Positions 5,053-10,674 of a DNA stretch of 11,033 nt are shown piece by piece. The stretch comes from Spirochaetaceae bacterium (lineage in GTDB: Bacteria; Spirochaetota; Spirochaetia; Treponematales; Breznakiellaceae), in assembly GCA_031265535.1 (NCBI GenBank), contig JAISCO010000040.1:1-11033 (forward strand), in the 5' to 3' direction. The notes under the pieces are model-generated. The model was not told where the DNA came from, did not search any database, and was given only the letters and a program-made list of their open reading frames with translations. The stretch's first letter is position 1. Each line of letters begins with the position of its first letter. Both the position numbers and the translations under genes were made by a program.

Positions 5053-5296
5053 AACTCCATGCCGGGGGTAACGGGAAACAGTTCAACGTACAAGCGCGTT
5101 GAGCTTAGGGGTTTTGCTTTGCAAAACTCCATGCAGGGGTTGGAGTTAGGGGTGCGAGGCAAGAAAGGCGTCCGCAAATTTATTTGCGCGCTTGCCTTGT
5201 TTGCGCGTTTGCCGGTGGTGTATGGAAACAGCGCCCCTTTCCACGCGGAAAGATTACGACGCGAAAACGCCCCTAGTGATTCAGCGTTTATTTTGT
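5053..5296. other. Structured intergenic stretch without a convincing gene
   Basis: This DNA between divergent promoters contains several hairpins: 5081-5088/5097-5104 (cgttgagc pairing), 5111-5127 (gttttgc-ttt-gcaaaac) and a nested one at 5158-5196 (ggcaag...cttgcc enclosing cgcaaat/atttgcg). It also has short G runs (gggggtaacgg, 5063-5073) that reappear at 7714-7724 near a similar gtttttgc/gcaaaaac hairpin. Open frames exist on both strands but lack ribosome-binding sites and recognisable content. Confidence 0.5.
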
Positions 5297-5302
5297 TATG
5301 AT
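5297..5302 (+). promoter_or_regulatory. TATGAT -10 box directly before the membrane protein gene
   Basis: TATGAT lies 8 nt before ATG 5311, the start has no Shine-Dalgarno, and the candidate -35 (TAGTGA, 5274-5279) is weak. If it is used, transcription would begin at or next to the start codon, giving a leaderless message. Confidence 0.3.
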
Positions 5303-5310
5303 TTATTGGT

Positions 5311-6813
5311 ATGGAACAAATGGAAAAACGTAAAATTAACAATAGCACGGCGTACCGGCAGATAACCGGAACTTTTAAGCGGTATCGCGGCGGAATAACG
5401 GTGGCGGATGTGGTAGCAAAGACCGCGCTGCCGTTGGATACCGTGCGGGAATTGGTGAATGACGTTGCCGATGAGTATTCGGCGCATGTCTCGGTAACGG
5501 AATCCGGCGAGATTCTTTATTCATTTCCTTCCGGTTTTGTAAGCAAGTACCGAGGGTTTAAGGCTGTCGCGGGCAGGGCGCTGGGCGTGATTGGACGGGG
5601 ACTTAAAACAGTCGCAAAGGCGCTTTTTAAGGTGTGGATCATGCTCATGCTGATTGGATATTTTGTTCTTTTTATGCTGATCGCCCTAGCCGCGCTTTTA
5701 ATTTCTGTTGCCGGGAATTCGTCAAACAGTAACAGCAGGCACAACAATTCGGGCGGCGGTCTTTTTTTTGCATCGGGAATGTTCAATTTTATCATTAGAA
5801 TTTGGTTTTATTCCGAATTAGCGCGTTCATTTGACGGCAGGTCTTACGCTTACGGCAGCGTAAAAAAAGCGCCCAAAGGAAAGCCGTTGTACAAGGCTAT
5901 TTTTTCTTTTGTGTTTGGAGACGGCGACCCCAACGCCGCGATAGAAACGCGGACGCGGCAGGCGCTGATCGCGTATATTCAGGCAAACAAGGGCGTAATC
6001 TCGCTGCCTGAATTTATGATTTTAACCGGTACAAGCGGCGGCGAGGCGGACAGTCTAATCGGCTCGTACTGCGCTGAGTATGGAGGTATGCCTGAGGCGA
6101 CGGACGACGGTACGGTGATTTACCGTTTTGACGCTTTACTGCTGCGTACAGACAGAAAAGACCGTTCTTTCGGTGGTTTTTCCGTCCCTTTAAAGCAGCT
6201 TAAACAATTTTCATCAAATTTGAAAAAGATGAATGTATGGTTTTGTATAATTAATTCTATCAATTTAATTTTTGGATCATATTTTTTTATCAATGCGTCA
6301 AACAGCGGCCACATATTAACGCAGGAAAGTTTTAACGCCGCCTCGTATCTGTACGGCGTTACTTATGTCTTGATGCACCACTTTATTGAAAATCCGCTCC
6401 CCGTCATTTTTATAGGTTTAGGCATCGTGCCGTTCATATTTTCTTTATTTTTCTGGTTTATTCCGCTTGTCCGTTTTGCGTTGTTAAAAAAAGATAACGA
6501 AAAAATAAAGCTGGAAAATCTTCGCAAAACCGCGTTTATGACTATTTGGGACAATCCTGACACGGTGAAAACAAGCGATATAAAGTCTGATCTAAAAGAA
6601 TGTCATCCCAAAAATATAGCGGCGGCGCGGGAACAGATCATAAAAGATATGGGCGTGTACTCTATTCCCGATGTTAAGGTAAACGAAAGCGGCGAAACGG
6701 TTTATGTATTTAAAGAATTAGACCGCGAAAAAACAGCGCTGGCAAAATACCGCGCCGGTATTAATTCGCAAGATTCCGAACTTGGGAAAATTGTTTTTAA
6801 CACTGATGAATGA
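5311..6813 (+). CDS. Multi-pass membrane protein with three repeated winged-helix-like domains
   Basis: A 500-residue protein with no assigned function. Three soluble units of about 60 residues (about 14-75, 214-276, 405-470) each combine a helical part with a closing beta hairpin: ESGEILYSF, DDGTVIYRF and ESGETVYVF. Their layout suggests winged-helix-like folds. Hydrophobic segments lie at about 109-134, 151-167 (short), 308-328, 345-358 (weak) and 364-386. The motif VFGDGDPNAA (201-210) before the second unit resembles the FGDGNPN motif that I recall from conserved cyanobacterial membrane proteins of unknown function. ATG 5311 is the first in-frame start; ATG 5320 is an alternative. The 3' end overlaps the response regulator start by 8 bp, so the two are probably co-translated and the protein may belong to the same signalling route. 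Confidence 0.75.
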   Translation: MEQMEKRKINNSTAYRQITGTFKRYRGGITVADVVAKTALPLDTVRELVNDVADEYSAHVSVTESGEILYSFPSGFVSKYRGFKAVAGRALGVIGRGLKTVAKALFKVWIMLMLIGYFVLFMLIALAALLISVAGNSSNSNSRHNNSGGGLFFASGMFNFIIRIWFYSELARSFDGRSYAYGSVKKAPKGKPLYKAIFSFVFGDGDPNAAIETRTRQALIAYIQANKGVISLPEFMILTGTSGGEADSLIGSYCAEYGGMPEATDDGTVIYRFDALLLRTDRKDRSFGGFSVPLKQLKQFSSNLKKMNVWFCIINSINLIFGSYFFINASNSGHILTQESFNAASYLYGVTYVLMHHFIENPLPVIFIGLGIVPFIFSLFFWFIPLVRFALLKKDNEKIKLENLRKTAFMTIWDNPDTVKTSDIKSDLKECHPKNIAAAREQIIKDMGVYSIPDVKVNESGETVYVFKELDREKTALAKYRAGINSQDSELGKIVFNTDE

Positions 6814-7510
6814 ACATACGATTTTGGTGGTGGATGACGAGTTAAAGATTCTTACTCTTTTAAAATCGTATCTTGAAGCAAACGGATATGATGTTCTTTG
6901 CGCAAAAAACGGACGGGAAGGTCTGGATTTTTTCAAGCGCCGGCATATTTCTTTGATACTTCTTGATTTGATGCTGCCGGATTTTTCCGGCGAGGAATTT
7001 TGCGAAAAAGTGCGGCAGTCATCGGATCTTCCCATAATCATGATTACCGCAAAAGTTGACGAAGAAAGTATTATCCGCGGGCTTACTATCGGAGCGGATG
7101 ATTATGTTTGCAAGCCGTTCAGTCCCCGTCAGCTTATGGCGCGGATTACGGCGGCTTTGCGGCGGCACGGCGGCGCTGAGGCAAGCGCCGCCTGCCTTAG
7201 CTGCGGTGATTTAACGATTGACACGGAAAAAAGGATTGCGTTCAAGAATGGAGAAGCTATCGCGCTTACCCGCGATGAATACAATATTCTTACCCTTCTA
7301 ATGTCGCGTCAGGCAAAAATTTTTACACGCGATGAAATACTGGACGCGGTTAAAGGGGATGATTACGCGGGTTTTGACCGCTCAATTGACAGTCATATAA
7401 AACGGCTGCGTGCAAAGATCGGGGACGACCCTAAATCTCCTAAATATATTCTTACGGTTTACGGCGTGGGTTACCGGCTTGGCGCGGGGCGAGAGCAATT
7501 AAATAATTAG
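6806..7510 (+). CDS. OmpR/PhoB-family response regulator
   Basis: This is a 234-residue two-component response regulator. The receiver domain (1-120) has the acidic pair Asp10-Asp11 (VVDDE), phospho-acceptor Asp54 (LLDLMLPD), Thr81 (MITA) and Lys103 (CKPF). The effector (about 130-230) is a winged-helix DNA-binding domain with LTRDEYNILTLL, SIDSHIKRLRAKIG and the typical ending YILTVYGVGYRL. I chose ATG 6806 because the receiver begins at once (MNEHTILVVDDE); a TTG at 6782 would only add eight residues. The start overlaps the end of the membrane protein gene (ATGAATGA), suggesting translational coupling. The partner is very likely the kinase at 7862. The last codons and the stop lie inside the first unit of the 15-bp tandem repeat. 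Confidence 0.93.
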   Translation: MNEHTILVVDDELKILTLLKSYLEANGYDVLCAKNGREGLDFFKRRHISLILLDLMLPDFSGEEFCEKVRQSSDLPIIMITAKVDEESIIRGLTIGADDYVCKPFSPRQLMARITAALRRHGGAEASAACLSCGDLTIDTEKRIAFKNGEAIALTRDEYNILTLLMSRQAKIFTRDEILDAVKGDDYAGFDRSIDSHIKRLRAKIGDDPKSPKYILTVYGVGYRLGAGREQLNN

Positions 7511-7576
7511 CAATTAAATAATTAGCAATTAAATAATTAGCAATTAAATAATTAGCAATTAAATAATTAGCAATTA
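7494..7576 (+). repeat. 15-bp tandem repeat, five full copies plus a partial one
   Basis: The unit agcaattaaataatt is repeated exactly at 7494, 7509, 7524, 7539 and 7554, with a partial copy (agcaatta) at 7569-7576. The first copy supplies the stop codon of the response regulator. Because 15 is a multiple of 3, every unit repeats the same in-frame TAG. Such perfect copies suggest recent expansion by slippage. Confidence 0.95.
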
Positions 7577-7580
7577 TCAA

Positions 7581-7604
7581 TGAGCAGTTAACAGTGAGCA
7601 GTTA
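7581..7604 (+). repeat. Short direct repeat TGAGCAGTTA
   Basis: tgagcagtta occurs at 7581-7590 and again at 7595-7604, immediately after the 15-bp array and just before the G14 tract. It resembles a degenerate continuation of the agcaatta-type array. Confidence 0.7.
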
Positions 7605-7611
7605 GGAATGA

Positions 7612-7625
7612 GGGGGGGGGGGGGG
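7612..7625 (+). repeat. G14 homopolymer tract between response regulator and kinase
   Basis: Fourteen consecutive G lie 102 bp after the regulator stop and 236 bp before the kinase start. The tract abuts the dispersed repeat copy at 7628. Confidence 0.95.
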
Positions 7626-7627
7626 TA

Positions 7628-7658
7628 ATTCCGATTTCAAAACGAAAATCAGCGCCAA
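7628..7658. repeat. Dispersed repeat, copy 2 (inverted relative to 2253-2284)
   Basis: The reverse complement matches 2253-2284, including an exact 21-base core at 7634-7654. On the minus strand the shared frame reads ADFRFEIGIT and then runs into the C tract as prolines. Confidence 0.75.
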
Positions 7659-7730
7659 CACGGATGGCCCCCGCAAAAAGGTAAAAAGTAAAAGGGAAAA
7701 AGGAAAAATGAGTGGGGGTAACGGAAAAGC

Positions 7731-7749
7731 GTTTTTGCGAAGCAAAAAC
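7731..7749. repeat. Perfect 8-bp stem hairpin gtttttgc/gcaaaaac
   Basis: gtttttgc-gaa-gcaaaaac is a compact hairpin that follows gggggtaacgg (7714-7724). A similar pair (gggggtaacgg and gttttgc-ttt-gcaaaac) is found at 5063-5127, suggesting a degenerate dispersed element. Confidence 0.5.
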
Positions 7750-7861
7750 CTTTGGAGTGAGGGGGAGCAGCGTCGAAAAATTTTCATAACCCGCAATATT
7801 TTTGCGGTTTGGGATTGATGCGCTCCCCCTTTTTAATTTGTTGATTGTGAGGTGTTTGAAA

Positions 7862-9346
7862 ATGAAACATGGTTTTACCATCAGTCTGCAAAACCGTTTG
7901 ACCCTTACATATACATTATTCATCAGCGCGGCGCTGGCTGTATTGGCACTGGCGATAAATTTATTTACAAATATAACTTTTACCGCTTTGGTTAAAGAAA
8001 ACATTATCGTAAAAAGCGGCGAAATAGTGCGGGCCATAAGCGAACTTTACAACCCGATCTTACGGAGTTTTGACAGCCGCGCCGTTGAAAATTTGGCGAT
8101 GTACTTTGTTCACGAAGGCTATATTGTCAGCGTGGAAGATGGTCAAGGTGAAATAATTTGGGACGCCCGTTCCTGCGATATGCAGCAATGCCGGGACGTT
8201 ATAAATGATATAAGCAGCCGCATGGAGGGGCAGTTTCGTGTAAACGGCGGTATGCGGGAACAGAGTTATCCGGTTCAATACAACGGCAAAGATGTGGGCG
8301 CGGTTATTATCGAAAGTTACGGGCCGTTTTTTTACAACGAAACAGAAACTAATTTTTTACATTCAATAAACAAACTTCTTTTTATAGCGGGCGTTTTGCT
8401 TTGTATGCTCGGCGCGGCAATTTCAATCGCGCTTGCACGCGGTATAGCCCGGCCTGTTAATCAAGCAGGCGCGGCTGCCCGTGAGATAGCCCAAATACAC
8501 TCCAGCGGCGCGATTTTAGAACATGAGGCCGTCAAAATACCTGACAAGTACAAAACGCGGGAGTTGGCGGAACTTTCCGGTTCGATAAACCGTCTGGCTG
8601 AAAAACTGGCGGAGGCGGAGCGCGGGCAAAAACAATTGACAGCCGATATTGCCCACGAACTGCGAACTCCGCTTACTTGTTTGCGGGGAAATATTGAGGC
8701 TATGATTGACGGCGTGTTTGAACCGGACAATGAACATCTACAAAGTTGTTACGAGGAAATTATTAGACTCACTAATTTGGTGGAGGATTTAACAACGCTT
8801 TCCTGTTTTGAATTGGAGAGCGCCGCCTATGGAATGTCAAAAAACTTAAACAAAAGTTTTTTTGACATTGCTAAACTTTTGCAGACAACGGCGGAACAGT
8901 TTGAGGCTGCCGCCGCCGAAAAGGGCGTTATACTGCGCCTAAATTTGCGGGAAAGCCCCATAAACGCCTGCTATGACCGTATTAAACAGGTGTTCATCAA
9001 TTTGTTGTCAAACGCTATAAAATACACCGACTGCGGGAGTATATCGGTTAGCATTGAAGAAGTAGACAAAGAAAAGAGGCTTGACGCACCGCCCGGCGTC
9101 CGCTGGGAGATTACGATTGCCGATACAGGTATCGGCATACCGGAATGTGATATTCCGCATATTTTTGAGCGTTTCTACCGCACTGATAAATCCCGAAACC
9201 GCAGCACAGGCGGCGCCGGAATTGGGCTTACGATTGCCGCCGCTATTGTCAACGCGCACGGTGGAATTATCAATGTAGAGAGCAGCGGCGGCGCCGAGAA
9301 TGGCGGCGGAAGCAGAAGCGGCAGTATATTCCGTGTTCTATTATAG
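7862..9346 (+). CDS. Membrane sensor histidine kinase with HAMP domain
   Basis: A 494-residue sensor kinase. The first membrane segment is at about 15-36, an extracytoplasmic sensor region at about 37-170 follows, the second membrane segment is at about 173-192 (LLFIAGVLLCMLGAAISIAL), and a HAMP linker comes next. The HisKA helix carries phospho-acceptor His265 in IAHELRTPLTCLRGN. The ATPase domain has the N box (LLSNAIKYT, Asn384), G1 box DTGIGIP (Asp421), F box IFERFYR and G2 box GAGIGLTIA. It should autophosphorylate and pass phosphate to the regulator at 6806. I placed the start at ATG 7862, which has GAGGTG (7849-7854) 7 nt upstream. A TTG at 7802 would add an unlikely 20-residue stretch. 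The signal is unknown; the sensor region matches no domain I recognise. The stop codon is directly followed by a C14 tract. Confidence 0.93.
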   Translation: MKHGFTISLQNRLTLTYTLFISAALAVLALAINLFTNITFTALVKENIIVKSGEIVRAISELYNPILRSFDSRAVENLAMYFVHEGYIVSVEDGQGEIIWDARSCDMQQCRDVINDISSRMEGQFRVNGGMREQSYPVQYNGKDVGAVIIESYGPFFYNETETNFLHSINKLLFIAGVLLCMLGAAISIALARGIARPVNQAGAAAREIAQIHSSGAILEHEAVKIPDKYKTRELAELSGSINRLAEKLAEAERGQKQLTADIAHELRTPLTCLRGNIEAMIDGVFEPDNEHLQSCYEEIIRLTNLVEDLTTLSCFELESAAYGMSKNLNKSFFDIAKLLQTTAEQFEAAAAEKGVILRLNLRESPINACYDRIKQVFINLLSNAIKYTDCGSISVSIEEVDKEKRLDAPPGVRWEITIADTGIGIPECDIPHIFERFYRTDKSRNRSTGGAGIGLTIAAAIVNAHGGIINVESSGGAENGGGSRSGSIFRVLL

Positions 9347-9360
9347 CCCCCCCCCCCCCC
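9347..9360 (+). repeat. C14 homopolymer tract directly after the kinase stop codon
   Basis: Fourteen consecutive C begin at the base after the TAG at 9344-9346. It is the only one of the five long tracts with C on the plus strand. Confidence 0.95.
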
Positions 9361-9483
9361 TTGCCGAACTGGAACCGCTTGATTATCCGCATGTGTAGGG
9401 TTCGCGGCGCCCTTTTCCTTCTTCCCGGTTTTGCTCCGGTTTGATAAAAATTTCGCTGTACGCTTACTACTGATACGCGGGCG

Positions 9484-9509
9484 GTATATGCGAAAGAGTT
9501 CGCATATAC
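9484..9509. repeat. Perfect 11-bp stem hairpin next to an attC/attI-like core
   Basis: gtatatgcgaa (9484-9494) and ttcgcatatac (9499-9509) pair perfectly around agag. The hairpin ends 4 bp before GTTATGC (9514-9520), the same core word as in the attC-like element downstream. It may be part of a recombination site or a terminator for the kinase transcript. Confidence 0.5.
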
Positions 9510-9513
9510 TGTA

Positions 9514-9548
9514 GTTATGCGCAATTGGGGCTAAATTAGTTAGAAAAT
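9514..9548 (+). other. Candidate integron recombination core at the left edge of the first cassette
   Basis: GTTATGCGCAAT (9514-9525), followed by GGGCTAAATTAGTTAGAAAAT, aligns with GTTATGTGCAAT (10587-10598) followed by GTCCTAAAATTGGTTGGAAAAT. Both are followed within 80 bp by a strong promoter and an A+T-rich gene. GTTATGY differs from the usual integron core GTTRRRY at one position. Upstream there is no clear left-hand partner, so this may be an attI site, a worn attC or an ectopic insertion point. Confidence 0.4.
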
Positions 9549-9563
9549 GTTTTGAATTATCTA

Positions 9564-9591
9564 TTGACAAAAATATAAACAAGGATATAAT
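9564..9591 (+). promoter_or_regulatory. Near-perfect sigma70-type promoter of the T5orf172-like gene
   Basis: TTGACA (9564-9569) and TATAAT (9586-9591) match both consensus boxes exactly and are 16 nt apart. Transcription would start about 10 nt before the ATG. AGAAGG (9597-9602) is the ribosome-binding site. Confidence 0.85.
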
Positions 9592-9606
9592 CATATAGAA
9601 GGCAAA

Positions 9607-10392
9607 ATGGATAAAGGTATATTATACGTTGTATTTAACAAATGGATTAATAATCCAGAAACACATGAAATGCCATATAAAATTGGCATCACGAGAAGTT
9701 CAGTTGATTATAGATATTATGGGCTTGGATTAAAAATGCCCGGCAAATTTGAGACATTGTTTGCTTATAAATTAGATGATTGTGCAGAGGCAGAACAATT
9801 AATTCATGGTATATTGAATAAACATCATGAAAATGGTGAATGGTTTAATATAACTCAAAAGGAACTTGATCTCATAAAGGCAAATTGTGAAGTAATGGGA
9901 GGAAAAGTTGTTACAGATGAAGTTGTAAATGAAATTGAAGCTGAAACAGAAGTTGAAAATGAAGATGATACCGATACAGAAGTTGAAATAGAGGATGAAA
10001 ATGAAGATGATAGTATTGAATACAACAAAAATGAATCAATAAATATTAAAGGTATTAATATTCCATTACATAGAAAGGCAAATGAAAAAACTCAAGATTT
10101 TGTAATAAGATTATTACATTTATTGTTTAATAACAGACTAATACCAGAAACTGAAATACAGAATATGTTGAATAAAGAATATTCTGTTAAAACATTTGGA
10201 ATATCATTTTCAATATTGCAAAATGATAAAACAAAAATCAAAGACCGAAAAAAACATACACGATATTGGACAAAAGAAATATTTGGAAATAAGTACTATG
10301 CATGTTCTCAATGGTGGAAGGAAAAAAATAATATATATGGGCCTAAATTATTAAAATGGATTGAAAAAATTGATGAATTAAATAAAAAATAG
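9607..10392 (+). CDS. T5orf172 / GIY-YIG-superfamily domain protein
   Basis: A 261-residue protein. Residues about 4-90 resemble the T5orf172 (GIY-YIG-like) fold: ILYVVFN (5-11), YKIGIT (24-29) in place of the classic GIY and YIG words, then Arg36, and AEAEQLIHGIL with Glu63 and His67, and GEWFN (77-81). Such domains occur in phage and accessory-island proteins and are presumed nucleases; activity is not shown here. A strongly acidic linker follows (about 104-140), partly built from repeated EVE-x-ED words. The C-terminal part (about 145-261), with TKEIFGNKYYACSQWWKEK, looks like a separate domain that I cannot name firmly. The gene is visibly A+T-rich compared with the kinase upstream and has its own consensus promoter and ribosome-binding site. 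It is flanked by attC-like cores, so it looks horizontally acquired, possibly as a gene cassette. A role in defence is conceivable. Confidence 0.7.
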   Translation: MDKGILYVVFNKWINNPETHEMPYKIGITRSSVDYRYYGLGLKMPGKFETLFAYKLDDCAEAEQLIHGILNKHHENGEWFNITQKELDLIKANCEVMGGKVVTDEVVNEIEAETEVENEDDTDTEVEIEDENEDDSIEYNKNESINIKGINIPLHRKANEKTQDFVIRLLHLLFNNRLIPETEIQNMLNKEYSVKTFGISFSILQNDKTKIKDRKKHTRYWTKEIFGNKYYACSQWWKEKNNIYGPKLLKWIEKIDELNKK

Positions 10393-10406
10393 AAATGGTG
10401 TACGCC

Positions 10407-10601
10407 CGTACTGCACATAACGGGACTGTTTACGCTTCGCCGCCAGTAGGCGGCTTGGGCTACGTTTTGGCTAGGTCATTTCGCTACGCTCCATTCCCAC
10501 GCCAAAACTCCGCCACAGTTTGTCGGCCCTGGAAATGCTACGCATTTCCTTATTCGGGCCGCCAAACCGTCGCCAACAGCCGGAACGTTATGTGCAATAC
10601 G
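10407..10601 (+). repeat. Highly folded 195-bp attC-like element with 16-bp terminal inverted repeats
   Basis: The ends CGTACTGCACATAACG (10407-10422) and CGTTATGTGCAATACG (10586-10601) are inverted copies with one mismatch. Inside the ends, ACATAAC (10415-10421) and GTTATGT (10587-10593) would be the outer R boxes. CTGTT (10426-10430) and AACAG (10575-10579) would be the inner L boxes, set off by unequal spacers of 4 and 7 nt, as in integron attC sites. The centre holds further perfect hairpins: gccgcc/ggcggc (10439-10454), gttttggc/gccaaaac (10464-10471, 10501-10508), and cggccc/gggccg (10524-10561) enclosing ggaaatgc/gcatttcc (10531-10549). It directly follows the stop of the T5orf172-like gene. 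At 195 bp it is long for attC; a non-autonomous MITE is the alternative, but no target duplication is evident. Confidence 0.55.
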
Positions 10602-10624
10602 TCCTAAAATTGGTTGGAAAATAC

Positions 10625-10653
10625 TTGAAAATAAATAAGAAACATGATATAAT
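10625..10653 (+). promoter_or_regulatory. Near-perfect sigma70-type promoter of the last gene
   Basis: TTGAAA (10625-10630) and TATAAT (10648-10653) are separated by 17 nt. Transcription would start near 10660, about 15 nt before the proposed start codon. Confidence 0.75.
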
Positions 10654-10674
10654 AATAAAACGACATTAAAGATT

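Larger units (their letters stand above)
7511..7861 (+). other. Repeat-filled gap between response regulator and kinase
   Basis: The 351 bp contain, in order, the 15-bp tandem array, the TGAGCAGTTA pair, a G14 tract, the inverted copy of the dispersed repeat, a purine-rich stretch, and two hairpins (7731-7749; 7791-7807 ccgcaa/ttgcgg). I see no gene. Paired regulator and kinase genes are usually adjacent or overlapping, so this gap looks acquired. Confidence 0.7.
9361..9606 (+). other. Transition region from kinase to the A+T-rich tail
   Basis: No gene is visible. The first half has ordinary core composition with short CCGG repeats (ccggttttgctccgg). It then contains the 11-bp hairpin, the GTTATGC core and the promoter of the next gene. 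Base composition changes sharply to A+T-rich from about 9525 onward. Confidence 0.55.

Noticed and set aside
5043..5348. Open frames on both strands (80 and 101 codons) between lipoprotein 2 and the membrane protein
   Set aside because: They overlap each other, lack ribosome-binding sites, and are made of hairpin arms and G runs. Described as structured intergenic DNA.
6782..6805. TTG start extending the response regulator upstream
   Set aside because: The receiver domain starts immediately after ATG 6806, the extension has no counterpart in the family, and it would deepen the overlap with the upstream gene.
7494..7576. CRISPR array
   Set aside because: The 15-bp units are contiguous with no spacers, so this is a simple tandem repeat.
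7802..7861. TTG start extending the kinase upstream
   Set aside because: ATG 7862 has a well-placed GAGGTG and precedes a normal N-terminal membrane segment.
7588..8037. A 149-codon minus-strand frame across the kinase start and the G14 tract
   Set aside because: It runs antisense to the kinase N-terminus and to repeats, has no ribosome-binding site and no recognisable content. Only its ADFRFEIGI segment is of interest, as part of the dispersed repeat.
10395..10607. A 70-codon plus-strand frame after the T5orf172-like gene
   Set aside because: It lies entirely within the folded attC-like element. The hairpin arms explain the sequence and it has no ribosome-binding site.
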